From NCBI RefSeq assembly GCF_008086045.1, contig NZ_VSEY01000036.1, positions 84,838 through 148,837 of the forward strand: a stretch of 64,000 bases of DNA, in the 5' to 3' direction. This stretch comes from Nonomuraea sp. PA05. GTDB taxonomy: Bacteria; Actinomycetota; Actinomycetes; Streptosporangiales; Streptosporangiaceae. Shown one piece after another: positions 1 to 8,076 of the stretch. The notes under the pieces were generated by a model. It made no database searches. It had not been told where the DNA came from and saw nothing but the letters and a program-made list of their open reading frames with translations. The translations under genes were made by a program, and so were the position numbers. Position 1 is the first letter of the stretch. Each line of letters begins with the position of its first letter.

Positions 1-1
1 C

Positions 2-943
2 ACCTTCGACTCCACCGACCGGGGCAACATCGGCCCGGTGACCGACGCCCTGGTGGAGGCGAGCGGCGCCGGCCTGACGGTGGTGTGCCCCGCCTCACCC
101 GAACACGGCCGCACCCTCTACCAAGGCCACCTGTTCGTCGGCGACAGGCCGCTGTCGGAGTCGCCGATGCGGCACCACCCGCTCACCCCCATGACCGACT
201 CCGACCTGGTCCGGGTCCTGAGCAGGCAGACCCCGCACCCGGTCGCGCTGGTGCCGCTGCAGACGGTCGAGCGCGGCCCCGCCGCCGTACGCGAGGCGCT
301 GGACGACCTGGCGGCCAGGGGCGTCCGCCATGCCGTGACCGACGCCGTCACCGACGGCCACCTCGACACCATCGCCCGCGCCACCACCCACCTGCCGGTG
401 CTCACGGGCGCCGCCGGGCTGGCCCGCGCCCTCGCCACCGGCGACACCGCCGAGGCCATGCCCGAGCTGCCGCCCGGCCCGTCCGTCATCCTGGCGGGCA
501 GTTGCTCGGCGGCCACCCTGGAGCAGGTGGCGCACGCCCGCGACCACATGCCCGCACACCACCTGCGAGCCCGCGACGGCGCGCTCCCCGAGGCGCTGAC
601 CTGGCTGGAGGCCCACCTCGGGCAGGAGAACCGGGTGATCGTCCACACCTCCGCGCCGCCCGGGCAGCGTTCGCCCGCCGCCGCGCCGTTCCTGGAGCGG
701 GCGCTGGCCGCCGTCGCGGCCAGGGCCGCCGAGCTGGGCGCGCGCCGCATCGTGGTGGCCGGGGGAGAGACGTCCGGCGCCGTGGTGAACGCGCTCGGCG
801 TGTCCGGCGCGGTCGTCGGCGCCGAGGCGGACCGCGGCGTGCCGTGGCTGCTCACCACCGGCCGCCCGCCGCTGGCTCTGCTGCTCAAGTCCGGCAACTT
901 CGGCCGCCCAGACCTTCTCCTGCGAGCCACGGAAGCACCATGA
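2..943 (+). CDS. otnK: four-carbon acid sugar kinase (DUF1537/OtnK), 5' partial
   Basis: Phosphorylates a four-carbon acid sugar such as 3-oxo-tetronate with ATP in the cytoplasm, the family role established for DUF1537 kinases. The reading frame is open from base 2 with no start, so the N-terminus lies outside the window. The first visible residues, TFDSTDRGNIGPV, are a typical N-domain signature. The C-terminal nucleotide-binding part shows GGETSGAVV and LKSGNFG near the end, both hallmarks of the family. The stop overlaps the ATG of the next gene (ATGA), so the two are translationally coupled. The exact substrate cannot be read from the sequence. Confidence 0.88.
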   Translation, partial: TFDSTDRGNIGPVTDALVEASGAGLTVVCPASPEHGRTLYQGHLFVGDRPLSESPMRHHPLTPMTDSDLVRVLSRQTPHPVALVPLQTVERGPAAVREALDDLAARGVRHAVTDAVTDGHLDTIARATTHLPVLTGAAGLARALATGDTAEAMPELPPGPSVILAGSCSAATLEQVAHARDHMPAHHLRARDGALPEALTWLEAHLGQENRVIVHTSAPPGQRSPAAAPFLERALAAVAARAAELGARRIVVAGGETSGAVVNALGVSGAVVGAEADRGVPWLLTTGRPPLALLLKSGNFGRPDLLLRATEAP

Positions 944-1545
944 CCGACCTGACACAGCAGATCGCCGAGCTGGGCGCGTCCCTGTTCGACCGGCGGCTCA
1001 CCCACGGCCGCACCGGCAACCTCAGCGCCCGCACCGGCGACGGCTTCCTCATCACGCCGACCGGCGGCTCCCTCCGCTCGATCGGCGAGCTGTCGCTGGT
1101 CAGCCTGGCGGGCGAGCACCTGGACGGCCCGAAGCCGTCGAAGGAGGCGTTCCTGCACGCCGCCCTCTACCGCGCCCGCCCGCACGCCGGCGCGGTCGCG
1201 CACCTGCACAGCACGTACGCCGTGGCCGTCTCCTGTCACGACGGCCTGAACCCCGGCGACGTGCTGCCGCCACTGACCGCCTACTACGTGATGCGGGTCG
1301 GACGGCTGCCGCTGCTGCCGTACCACGCGCCGGGCGATCCCGCGCTGGGGCCGATCGCCGAGCGGGCCGCCCGCGACGCGCACGCCCTGCTGCTGGCCAA
1401 CCACGGCCCCATCGTCGCCGGACCCGATCTGGCCGCCGCGGCCGACGCGATCGAGGAGCTGGAGGAGACGGCTCGGCTGTGGCTGCTGCTGCGCGACCGT
1501 CCCGTCCGGCCGCTCACCCCCGACCAGGTCAGGAGCCTGTCATGA
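940..1545 (+). CDS. otnC: class II aldolase, OtnC-like 3-oxo-tetronate 4-phosphate decarboxylase
   Basis: Class II aldolase/adducin-family protein of 201 residues, about the usual length. In characterised acid-sugar operons this partner decarboxylates the phosphorylated 3-oxo acid made by the kinase to dihydroxyacetone phosphate. Visible signatures are GNLSAR near the N-terminus, the metal-binding AHLHST motif, and NHGPIVAG near the C-terminus. The ATG at 940 overlaps the stop of the kinase gene, and its own stop overlaps the ATG of the dehydrogenase at 1542, so kinase, aldolase and dehydrogenase are one translational unit. A fuculose-phosphate-type aldolase is less likely given the DUF1537 neighbour. 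Confidence 0.85.
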   Translation: MTDLTQQIAELGASLFDRRLTHGRTGNLSARTGDGFLITPTGGSLRSIGELSLVSLAGEHLDGPKPSKEAFLHAALYRARPHAGAVAHLHSTYAVAVSCHDGLNPGDVLPPLTAYYVMRVGRLPLLPYHAPGDPALGPIAERAARDAHALLLANHGPIVAGPDLAAAADAIEELEETARLWLLLRDRPVRPLTPDQVRSLS

Positions 1546-2588
1546 TCCCACCCTCCGAGCTGATCTCCTTCGGGGTCGCCGTGCTGACCTCCCTGGGCGT
1601 GCCCGAGCCGGACGCCCGGCTGGTCGCCGACAGCCTGGTCACGGCCGACGCCTGGGGGCATCCGTCGCACGGCATGCTGCGCCTGGAGTGGTACGCCGAC
1701 CGGCTGCGCTCCGGCGCCATGCGTCCCGTGACCGAGGTGACCACCGTGCTGGACGGCGGCGCGGTCGCGGTGCTCGACGGCCGCGACGGCGTCGGCCAGG
1801 TCGTCACCGCGTACGCGGCCCGCGACGCCGTCCGCCGGGCGGGAGAGCACGGCGTCGGCGTGGTCGCCGTCCGCAACAGCAACCACTTCGGCACCGCCGC
1901 CTACTTCACCCGCATGATCGCCGCCGAGGGCTGCGTCGCCCTGCTGACCACGAACGGCAGCCCCGCCATGGCGCCGTGGGGCGGCCGGGAGAAGAGCGTC
2001 GGCGCCAACCCCTGGTCCATCGCGGCGCCCGGCGGCCGGCGCGGCCCCGTCGTGCTCGACATCGCCAACACCACGGTCGCCCGGGGCAAGATCTACGCCG
2101 CCCTGGAACGCGAGCAGCCCATCCCCGAAGGCTGGGCGCAGAGCGCCGCCGGTGTCCCCACCACGGACGCGCGTGCGGCGATCGACGGGCTCATCCTGCC
2201 CATGGCCGGGCACAAGGGGTACGGCATCTCGTTCATGATGGACGTGCTGTCGGGCGTGCTGACCGGCAGCTCGTACGCCACCGACGTGGCGGGCCCGTAC
2301 GTCCCCGACCGCCGCAGCGGCTGCGGCCACCTGCTGCTCGCGCTGCGCCTGGACGCCGTGGCCGACCCCGCCGACTACGCCCGCCGCCTCGACGACCTCA
2401 TCGACCGCACCAAGGCCGTGCCGCTCGCGCCCGGCTACGACGAGATCTTCTACCCCGGCGAGATCGAGGACAGGAACGCCGCCGCGACCACCGTCCGGCT
2501 GCCCGGCAAGACCCTGCGCGGCCTGGAACGGCTCGCCGGGACGTGCGCGCTCCCGCGACCCGGCTGGATGAGCGCATGTTCGTCGTGA
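1542..2588 (+). CDS. LDH2/malate dehydrogenase-family oxidoreductase
   Basis: NAD(P)-dependent dehydrogenase of the malate/L-lactate/ureidoglycolate (LDH2, YlbC-like) family, 348 residues, normal length. Family features are the N-terminal SHGMLRLEWYADRL segment, the NSNHFGTAAYF region with the catalytic histidine, GANPWSIAAP, and GHKGYGISFMMDVLSGVLTG near the C-terminus. In this operon it probably oxidises the hydroxyl of the acid sugar before phosphorylation, or reduces a 2-oxo acid product. The ATG at 1542 is fixed by the ATGA overlap with the aldolase gene. Its 3' end overlaps the next gene by 13 bases. The substrate is inferred from context only. Confidence 0.85.
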   Translation: MIPPSELISFGVAVLTSLGVPEPDARLVADSLVTADAWGHPSHGMLRLEWYADRLRSGAMRPVTEVTTVLDGGAVAVLDGRDGVGQVVTAYAARDAVRRAGEHGVGVVAVRNSNHFGTAAYFTRMIAAEGCVALLTTNGSPAMAPWGGREKSVGANPWSIAAPGGRRGPVVLDIANTTVARGKIYAALEREQPIPEGWAQSAAGVPTTDARAAIDGLILPMAGHKGYGISFMMDVLSGVLTGSSYATDVAGPYVPDRRSGCGHLLLALRLDAVADPADYARRLDDLIDRTKAVPLAPGYDEIFYPGEIEDRNAAATTVRLPGKTLRGLERLAGTCALPRPGWMSACSS

Positions 2589-2881
2589 TCGTCCACCTCC
2601 AGGTGCGGCCCGACCGGCTCTCCGCCTTCCTGCCCGGCATCGAGGCCAACGCCCGCGCCAGCCGGCAGGAGCCCGGCTGCCTCCGCTTCGACGTGCTGCG
2701 CGCCGACGATGATCCGCACCGGTTCGTCCTGTACGAGATCTACCGCGACCAGCAGGCGTTCTTCACCGAGCACCGCGCCGCGCCGCACTACGCCGCCTGG
2801 CGGCGGATCGCCGAGGAGTGCGTGACCGAGCACCGCAACACCTTCTGCCACCCCGTCTCGCTGCAAGGGCAGGACTCGTGA
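2576..2881 (+). CDS. ABM-domain (antibiotic biosynthesis monooxygenase-like) small protein
   Basis: Small protein of 101 residues with one ABM/YgiN-type ferredoxin-like fold: a beta strand MFVVIVHLQV, then SRQEPGCLRFDVLRADDDP, a strand FVLYEIYRDQQAF, and the HRAAPHYAAW helix. Members act as cofactor-free monooxygenases, or as isomerases such as LsrG. In catabolic operons of this kind they may remove or isomerise a reactive intermediate, but no specific reaction can be assigned. The ATG at 2576 lies inside the end of the dehydrogenase gene, and the stop overlaps the GTG of the aconitase gene, so the gene is fully embedded in the coupled operon. Confidence 0.8.
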   Translation: MFVVIVHLQVRPDRLSAFLPGIEANARASRQEPGCLRFDVLRADDDPHRFVLYEIYRDQQAFFTEHRAAPHYAAWRRIAEECVTEHRNTFCHPVSLQGQDS

Positions 2882-5436
2882 CCGACCACCTCACCGTTGG
2901 CGCCCGCCGCTACCGCATCCATCCCGTGGCCGCGCCGCTTCCGTACAGCCTGCGGATCATGCTGGAGAACCTGCTGCGCCACGGCGCGCCCGAAGAGCAG
3001 GTGCGGGCGCTCACCGGCTGGCAGCCGCGCGGCGACCGTACGGCGGCCGTGGACCTGCATCCGGCCCGCGTGTTCCTGCACGACACCAACGGCGTGCCCG
3101 CCCTCGCCGACCTGGCCGCCATGCGCGACGCCATGGCGGCACTCGGCGGCGACCCGGAGCGCGTCAACCCGGCCATCCCCGCCGAGCTGGTCGTGGACCA
3201 CTCGATCATCGCCGACGTGTTCGGCCGCCCCGACGCGCTGGCGCGCAACGCCGAGCTGGAGTACGAGCGCAACGCCGAACGCTACCGCTTCCTGCGCTGG
3301 GGGCAGGCGTCGCTGCGCGGCTTCACCGTCGTGCCGCCGGGCAAGGGCATCATGCACCAGATCAACGTCGAGCACCTGGCCCGCGTGGTCATGACGAACG
3401 ACGGGGTCGCCTACCCTGACCTGTGCCTGGGCACCGACTCCCACACCACCATGGTCAACGGGCTCGGCACGCTCGGCTGGGGCATCGGCGGCATCGAGGC
3501 CGAGGCCGCCATGCTCGGCCAGTCGGTGTCCATCCTCGTCCCCGACGTGATCGGCGTGCGCCTGCACGGCGGGCTGCCCGTCGCCGCCACCGCGACCGAC
3601 CTCGTGCTCACCCTCACCGAGCTGCTGCGCGCCCACGGCGTCGTCGGCAAGATGGTCGAGTTCCACGGGCCCGGCGTCACCGCGCTGCCCGTCACCGACC
3701 GGGTGACCATCTCCAACATGAGCCCCGAGTTCGGCTCCACCGCCGCGCTGTTCCCCATCGACGCCGAGACCATCCGCTACCTGCGCTTCACCGGCCGCTC
3801 CGACGAGCACGCCGGCCTCGTCGAGGCCTACGCCAAGGCGCAGGGCCTGTGGCACGACCCCGCCGCGCCGCCGTCCTACACCGCCGACCTCGACCTCGAC
3901 CTGTCCACCGTCGTCCCCTCCGTCGCGGGGCCCCGCCGCCCCCAGGACCGCATCCCCCTGGACGGCGTCAAGGCGGCCTTCCGCGAGCAGGAGCGGACAC
4001 CCGCCCCGCGGGCCGGACAGATCACCCACGGCAGCGTCGCCATCGCCGCCATCACCTCCTGCACCAACACCTCCAACCCCTCCGTCATGATCGCCGCAGG
4101 GCTGCTCGCCAGGAAGGCCGCCGAGCGCGGCCTGCGCGCCAAGCCCTGGGTCAAGACCACCCTGTCGCCCGGCTCACGCGTCGTCATGGACTACTACGGC
4201 CAGGCCGGGCTGACCTCCTCCCTGGAGCGGCTCGGCTTCACCCTGGCCGGGTTCGGCTGCATGACCTGCATCGGCGCGTCCGGCCCGCTCGTCGAGGAGG
4301 TGTCGCTGGCCGTCGCCGAGCACGACCTCGACGTCGCCGCCGTCCTGTCCGGCAACCGCAACTTCGAGGGCCGCATCCAGCCCGAGGTCCGCTCCAACTA
4401 CCTCGCCTCCCCGCCGCTCGTCGTCGCCTACGCCATCGCCGGCACCGTGGACCTCGACCTCACCACCGAACCCCTCGGCGCCGACCCCGACGGCCGTCCC
4501 GTCTACCTGCGCGACCTGTGGCCCAGCCCCGCCGAGGTGCGCCAGGTCATCGACGAGGTGATCCGCCCGGACATGTTCACCCGCGCCTACGCCGGCGTCC
4601 TCGACGGCGACGAACGCTGGCAGCGCCTCGACGTCACCGGCTCCGCCACCTACCCCTGGGACCCCGGCTCCACCTACGTCCGCCGCGCCCCGTACCTCGA
4701 CGGCATGTCGCAGGAACCGCCGCCCGTCACCGACATCACCGGCGCCCGCGTCCTGGTCAAGCTGGGCGACTTCATCACCACCGACCACATCTCCCCGGCC
4801 GGCGCCATCCTCCCGTCCAGCCCGGCCGGCCGCTACCTCACCGGCCTCGGCGTGCCCCGCCACCAGCTCAACACCTACGCCTCCCGGCGCGGCAACCACG
4901 AGGTCCTGATGCGCGGCGCGTTCGCCAACGTCCGGCTGCGCAACCACCTCGCGCCCGGCACGGAAGGCGGCCTCACCCCGAACCTGCTCGACGCCGGCCG
5001 CCTCGTCAGCGTGTACGAGGCCGCCCGCGCCTACCAGGAGGCCCGCGTGCCCGCCGTGGTCCTGGCCGGGGAGGGCTACGGCGCGGGCTCCTCCCGCGAC
5101 TGGGCCGCCAAGGGGCCCGCGCTGCTCGGCGTGCGGGCCGTGATCGCCCGATCCTTCGAACGCATCCACCGCTCCAACCTCGTCGGCATGGGCGTCCTGC
5201 CGCTGCAGTTCCTCCCCGGGGAGGGCGCCGACGAGCTGGGCCTGACCGGCCACGAGACCCTCACCATCACCGGGCTCGACGTCCTGAACGGGCCTGACCT
5301 CCCGCCGACGCTGACCGTCGCCGCCGGGGCCGTCACCTTCCAGGCCCGGCTGCGCCTCGACACCCCGCGCGAGGCCGACTACTACCGGCACGGCGGCATC
5401 ATGCCCTACGTCCTGCGCCGCCTCCTGACGCCGTAG
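2878..5436 (+). CDS. acnA: aconitate hydratase, AcnA-type
   Basis: Aconitase/IRP-type [4Fe-4S] hydro-lyase of 852 residues, slightly shorter than E. coli AcnA (891). The iron-sulphur ligands are in place: Cys395 in SCTNTSNP and Cys461/Cys464 in GCMTCIG. The C-terminal swivel domain has GAGSSRDWAAKGP. The start is the GTG at 2878, which overlaps the stop of the ABM gene. It may not be the housekeeping aconitase, because it sits last in a sugar-acid catabolic operon. It could isomerise citrate-like or methylated tricarboxylates made in this pathway, or supply extra TCA capacity. The family assignment is firm; the special role is inference. Confidence 0.9.
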   Translation: MTDHLTVGARRYRIHPVAAPLPYSLRIMLENLLRHGAPEEQVRALTGWQPRGDRTAAVDLHPARVFLHDTNGVPALADLAAMRDAMAALGGDPERVNPAIPAELVVDHSIIADVFGRPDALARNAELEYERNAERYRFLRWGQASLRGFTVVPPGKGIMHQINVEHLARVVMTNDGVAYPDLCLGTDSHTTMVNGLGTLGWGIGGIEAEAAMLGQSVSILVPDVIGVRLHGGLPVAATATDLVLTLTELLRAHGVVGKMVEFHGPGVTALPVTDRVTISNMSPEFGSTAALFPIDAETIRYLRFTGRSDEHAGLVEAYAKAQGLWHDPAAPPSYTADLDLDLSTVVPSVAGPRRPQDRIPLDGVKAAFREQERTPAPRAGQITHGSVAIAAITSCTNTSNPSVMIAAGLLARKAAERGLRAKPWVKTTLSPGSRVVMDYYGQAGLTSSLERLGFTLAGFGCMTCIGASGPLVEEVSLAVAEHDLDVAAVLSGNRNFEGRIQPEVRSNYLASPPLVVAYAIAGTVDLDLTTEPLGADPDGRPVYLRDLWPSPAEVRQVIDEVIRPDMFTRAYAGVLDGDERWQRLDVTGSATYPWDPGSTYVRRAPYLDGMSQEPPPVTDITGARVLVKLGDFITTDHISPAGAILPSSPAGRYLTGLGVPRHQLNTYASRRGNHEVLMRGAFANVRLRNHLAPGTEGGLTPNLLDAGRLVSVYEAARAYQEARVPAVVLAGEGYGAGSSRDWAAKGPALLGVRAVIARSFERIHRSNLVGMGVLPLQFLPGEGADELGLTGHETLTITGLDVLNGPDLPPTLTVAAGAVTFQARLRLDTPREADYYRHGGIMPYVLRRLLTP

Positions 5437-5445
5437 GCGGCGATC

Positions 5446-5858
5446 TTGAGGAGGTTTCTGCGCCAGCATCCCGCCATAAATGATGATCTGGTCGAGTCGC
5501 GGCGCGAGATCCACCGGCATCCCGAGCTCGCCGGAGCGGAACGGCGACGCACCGCGGCACTGATGGCGGACCCCCTGCGCGAGGCGCCTGGCCGTGCCCG
5601 TCCGTGCCCTTCCGTGCCCGTCCGTGGCCTGCCTGCCCCGTCCGGCCCGCATGGCGCGAACGGCGGCTGATTCGCCGCGCGACCGTCGCGTGCCGCCCAC
5701 GACGGCGCGTCCGCTGCCGGCCCCGGCGTGATCGACCGCTTCGACTCGCTCCAGCAGGTGGTCGTGCGAGAGGAAGAAATCCGGGCGCGGCGCGACCGTA
5801 CGACTGGAGGACGCCGTCATGCTGGAACACGGCACCCCTGAGTGACCCGCGACCCGTC
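5446..5858 (+). pseudogene. remnant of an M20-type amidohydrolase
   Basis: At about 5485-5580 the frame reads NDDLVESRREIHRHPELAG followed by a Thr-Ala-Ala stretch, the N-terminal signature of M20D amidohydrolases (RRDLHAHPEL then RTAALVAE). The frame then enters low-complexity sequence and stops at 5670. Further down, around 5730-5790, another frame gives FDSLQQVVVREEE, which weakly recalls the LQQVVSRE segment of the same family. The catalytic core is absent. I read the stretch between aconitase and the minus-strand lipoprotein gene as a largely deleted gene. The first fragment is convincing, the second weak. Confidence 0.5.
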
Positions 5859-5859
5859 G

Positions 5860-6537
5860 TCAGACGGGCGGCGGGGTGGGAAAGCTCGCCGCCGTGGTCA
5901 GGCCGGTGCTCTCCAGCAGGCGCTGATGGTTGAGCACCGCGGCGTTCGCCTGCTCGGCGAAGCGGCGGACCAGAGTGTTCTGCGTGCTGCCGCGTACCGA
6001 CCCGATCAGCCCGAAGATCTGGCCGTGGGCCAGGCGCAGCCATTTCACGTACGTCCTGTCATAGGCGGTGCCGGACCTGTCGGAGATGTCGCTCATCCAC
6101 GCTTGCTGCTGAGTGGTGGGTTTCACCGGCAGCTTGATCTCCAGCTTCGCGGCGACGTCCCGCACCTGCCGGTCGAGGGTGTGGTGCTGGCTGGCGATCT
6201 CCTTGCTGATCTCGCGTACGCGGGCGGTGCCCGCGCGCTGCACAGCGTCCTGGGCCATGGGCATCTCCCACAGGCTGGCCAGCCGGACCTTGCGGACGAG
6301 GTCCCGGTCCGCCTCGGACAGCGGACCCCACTCGGTCTGCCGCGTTCCGGCGTCTGTTTCCTCGGCCGAGGGCGCGAAGGACGGCTCGGCCGTCTCCGTT
6401 TCGACGGCGGCCGGTACGGTGCTCGGCGCGAAGGCGCCGGCGCCGGGCGTGGGGGTGTAGCCCGCGCAGGCGCTTGTCATGCAGAGCAGACCGGCACCGC
6501 AGGTGATGAGCACGCGACGGCTCCCGCGGAGTCGCAT
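5860..6537 (-). CDS. DUF4142 ferritin-like lipoprotein candidate
   Basis: Secreted protein of 225 residues. The N-terminus is basic, then hydrophobic, ending in a cysteine at MTSAC, an imperfect lipobox, so it may be a lipoprotein. Residues 25-70 are a Pro/Thr/Glu-rich linker. Residues 75-215 match the DUF4142 helical bundle: DRDLVRKVRLASLWEM, then a long helix with VREISKEIASQHH, and a last helix with FAEQANAAVLNHQ. DUF4142 proteins are periplasmic or surface four-helix proteins of unknown activity. A GGAAGGGG ribosome site lies upstream of the ATG. Confidence 0.75.
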   Translation of the reverse strand: MRLRGSRRVLITCGAGLLCMTSACAGYTPTPGAGAFAPSTVPAAVETETAEPSFAPSAEETDAGTRQTEWGPLSEADRDLVRKVRLASLWEMPMAQDAVQRAGTARVREISKEIASQHHTLDRQVRDVAAKLEIKLPVKPTTQQQAWMSDISDRSGTAYDRTYVKWLRLAHGQIFGLIGSVRGSTQNTLVRRFAEQANAAVLNHQRLLESTGLTTAASFPTPPPV

Positions 6538-6631
6538 CCGCCGTCACCCCTTCCGGGTCTGGGATGTGGCGCTGGTATTCATGGATACGCCGGTGGGGAG
6601 CAGTACGTTCACAGCGACCCCCGGGTGGTGC

Positions 6632-7063
6632 TCAGCCGAGGCGGCGGGCCCGGTCGAGTAGATATCGCCGCTCGACCTGGTTGCCGGTCAGGGCGGCCGC
6701 CTCGCGGTACAGCAGCGCCGCGCCGGGTGCGTCGCCGGTCATCTGGAGCAGGTGGGCGCGCACGGCGCGTTCTCGTTGCCGCGTCAGCGGTTCCCGATCC
6801 AGCCGGTGGCGGCGGTTGAGGTCGTCGAGCAGCGCCAGCCCCCGGCCCAGCCCGTACACCCGGCCCGGCCCGTACACCCGGGCCACCGCCACCACCCGGC
6901 TCAGCCGCACGGGCGCGGTCGGGCTGAGCCGCTCCAGCCACAGGTACAGCGCCGCGATCTGCGGCCAGTCCGTCTTTCTCCGGCGTCGCGCGGCGTGCAG
7001 GTCGGCCGTCGCGTCCGCGCCCGGGGCGTGCAGGTCGGCTGTCTCGTCCGCGCCCGGGGCGTG
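6632..7063 (-). pseudogene. C-terminal fragment of an ECF42-type sigma factor
   Basis: From about 6975 down to the stop at 6632 the minus strand encodes KTDWPQIAALYLWLERL, then VRLSRVVAVARVYG and an AALYREAAALTGNQVERRYLL end. This matches the TPR-like C-terminal part of ECF42 (DUF6596) sigma factors, where the same order occurs (DW.EIA..Y..L, VV.LNRAVA, alanine-rich helices). Sigma regions 2 and 4 are missing. Upstream, the repeated HAPGADxTADL unit is a small tandem expansion. The intact paralogue at 9338 gives a direct comparison. The rarD promoter now occupies the place where the rest of the gene would be. Confidence 0.6.
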
Positions 7064-7097
7064 GGGGAGGCAGGACGAGGACGGGCTCGGCGATGGG

Positions 7098-7110
7098 TAG
7101 GGTTGGGCGG
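7098..7110 (+). promoter_or_regulatory. -10 box for leaderless rarD transcript
   Basis: TAGGGT at 7098-7103 is followed by 7 nt and then GTG at 7111. This TANNNT-N6/8-start arrangement is typical of actinobacterial leaderless mRNAs and supports the GTG over the ATG at 7093, which lies upstream of the box. No clear -35 was seen. Confidence 0.5.
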
Positions 7111-8076
7111 GTGTCTGTCGCGCGCCGAGGTGTCCTGCTGGGTGTGGCCGCGTACGTCCTGTGGGGTCTGTCCGCCCTCTACTGGCCGCTGGTCGAGCCC
7201 ACCGGCTCCCTGGAGGTCCTGGCGCTGCGCGCGCTCTGGTCACCGGTGGCGATCGCGCTGCTGGTGCTCGCGCTGGGTCGCCGCAGCCAGCTGGCCGCGC
7301 TCCTGCGCCGCCGTCGTGACCTGCTTCTGCTCACCCTGGCCAGCGCGCTGACCTCGGTCAACTGGGCGTTGTTCATCTGGGCCACGATGAACGGGCACGT
7401 CGTCGACGCCTCCCTCGGCTACTTCATCACGCCACTGGTCAGCGTCGCCCTGGGGGTGGCGGTCTTCGGCGAGCGGCTGAGCGGCCGCCAGTGGACGGCC
7501 ATCGGTCTGGGCGCCGCCGCCGTCCTCATCCTCACGGTCGGCTACGGCGGCCCGCCTTGGATCGCGATCGGCCTGGCGCTCACCTTCGGCGGCTACGGCC
7601 TGATCAAGAAGCGGGTGGCCGTCGGCGCCATCGAGGGACTGATGGTGGAGACGGCCGCCGTGTTCCCGCTCGCCCTGGCGTACACGGTGTGGCTGCAGGC
7701 CACCGGCCAGGCCACATTCGGGCACGTGTCGGCGGGCAACACCCTGCTCGGCATCGGCGCCGGCTTCGTGATGGTGGTGCCGATGCTGCTGTTCAGCGCC
7801 GCCGCCACCAAGATCCCGCTCAGCCTGACCGGCATGCTCCAGTACATCGAGCCCATCGTGCAGTTCCTGGTAGGCCTGCTGGTCTTCAAGGAGTCGATGC
7901 CCGGCAGCCGGTGGGCGGCGTTCGGGCTGCTCTGGGCCGGTCTGGCGGTGCTGGTCGCGGGCGGGCTCAGGCCACGGGATCGGCCTGGCGCGGCTCGTCG
8001 TCCAGCTCCACCGCGCTCCGCTCGATCATCTCGAACTGGCGCATCAGGCGTTCCAGATCCGGAGGCGAGACGGTGA
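7111..8076 (+). CDS. rarD: RarD-type EamA permease
   Basis: Inner-membrane transporter of the drug/metabolite superfamily, RarD branch, with ten predicted membrane segments. Typical sequence includes GVAAYVLWGLSALYWP at the N-terminus, VDASLGYFITPLVSVALG in the middle and MLQYIEPIVQFLVGLLVF near the C-terminus. The substrate of RarD proteins is unknown despite the historical chloramphenicol-sensitivity label. I chose the GTG at 7111 because a TAGGGT box sits 7 nt before it; the ATG at 7093 would lie inside the promoter. The last 35 or so residues are basic and Pro-rich and overlap the 3' end of the convergent gene by 110 bp, an extension beyond the family core. Confidence 0.85.
   Translation: MSVARRGVLLGVAAYVLWGLSALYWPLVEPTGSLEVLALRALWSPVAIALLVLALGRRSQLAALLRRRRDLLLLTLASALTSVNWALFIWATMNGHVVDASLGYFITPLVSVALGVAVFGERLSGRQWTAIGLGAAAVLILTVGYGGPPWIAIGLALTFGGYGLIKKRVAVGAIEGLMVETAAVFPLALAYTVWLQATGQATFGHVSAGNTLLGIGAGFVMVVPMLLFSAAATKIPLSLTGMLQYIEPIVQFLVGLLVFKESMPGSRWAAFGLLWAGLAVLVAGGLRPRDRPGAARRPAPPRSARSSRTGASGVPDPEARR

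Noticed and set aside
3423..5297. Open frame inside the aconitase gene
   Set aside because: The Arg/Pro-rich product has no motif, and the aconitase frame is certain.
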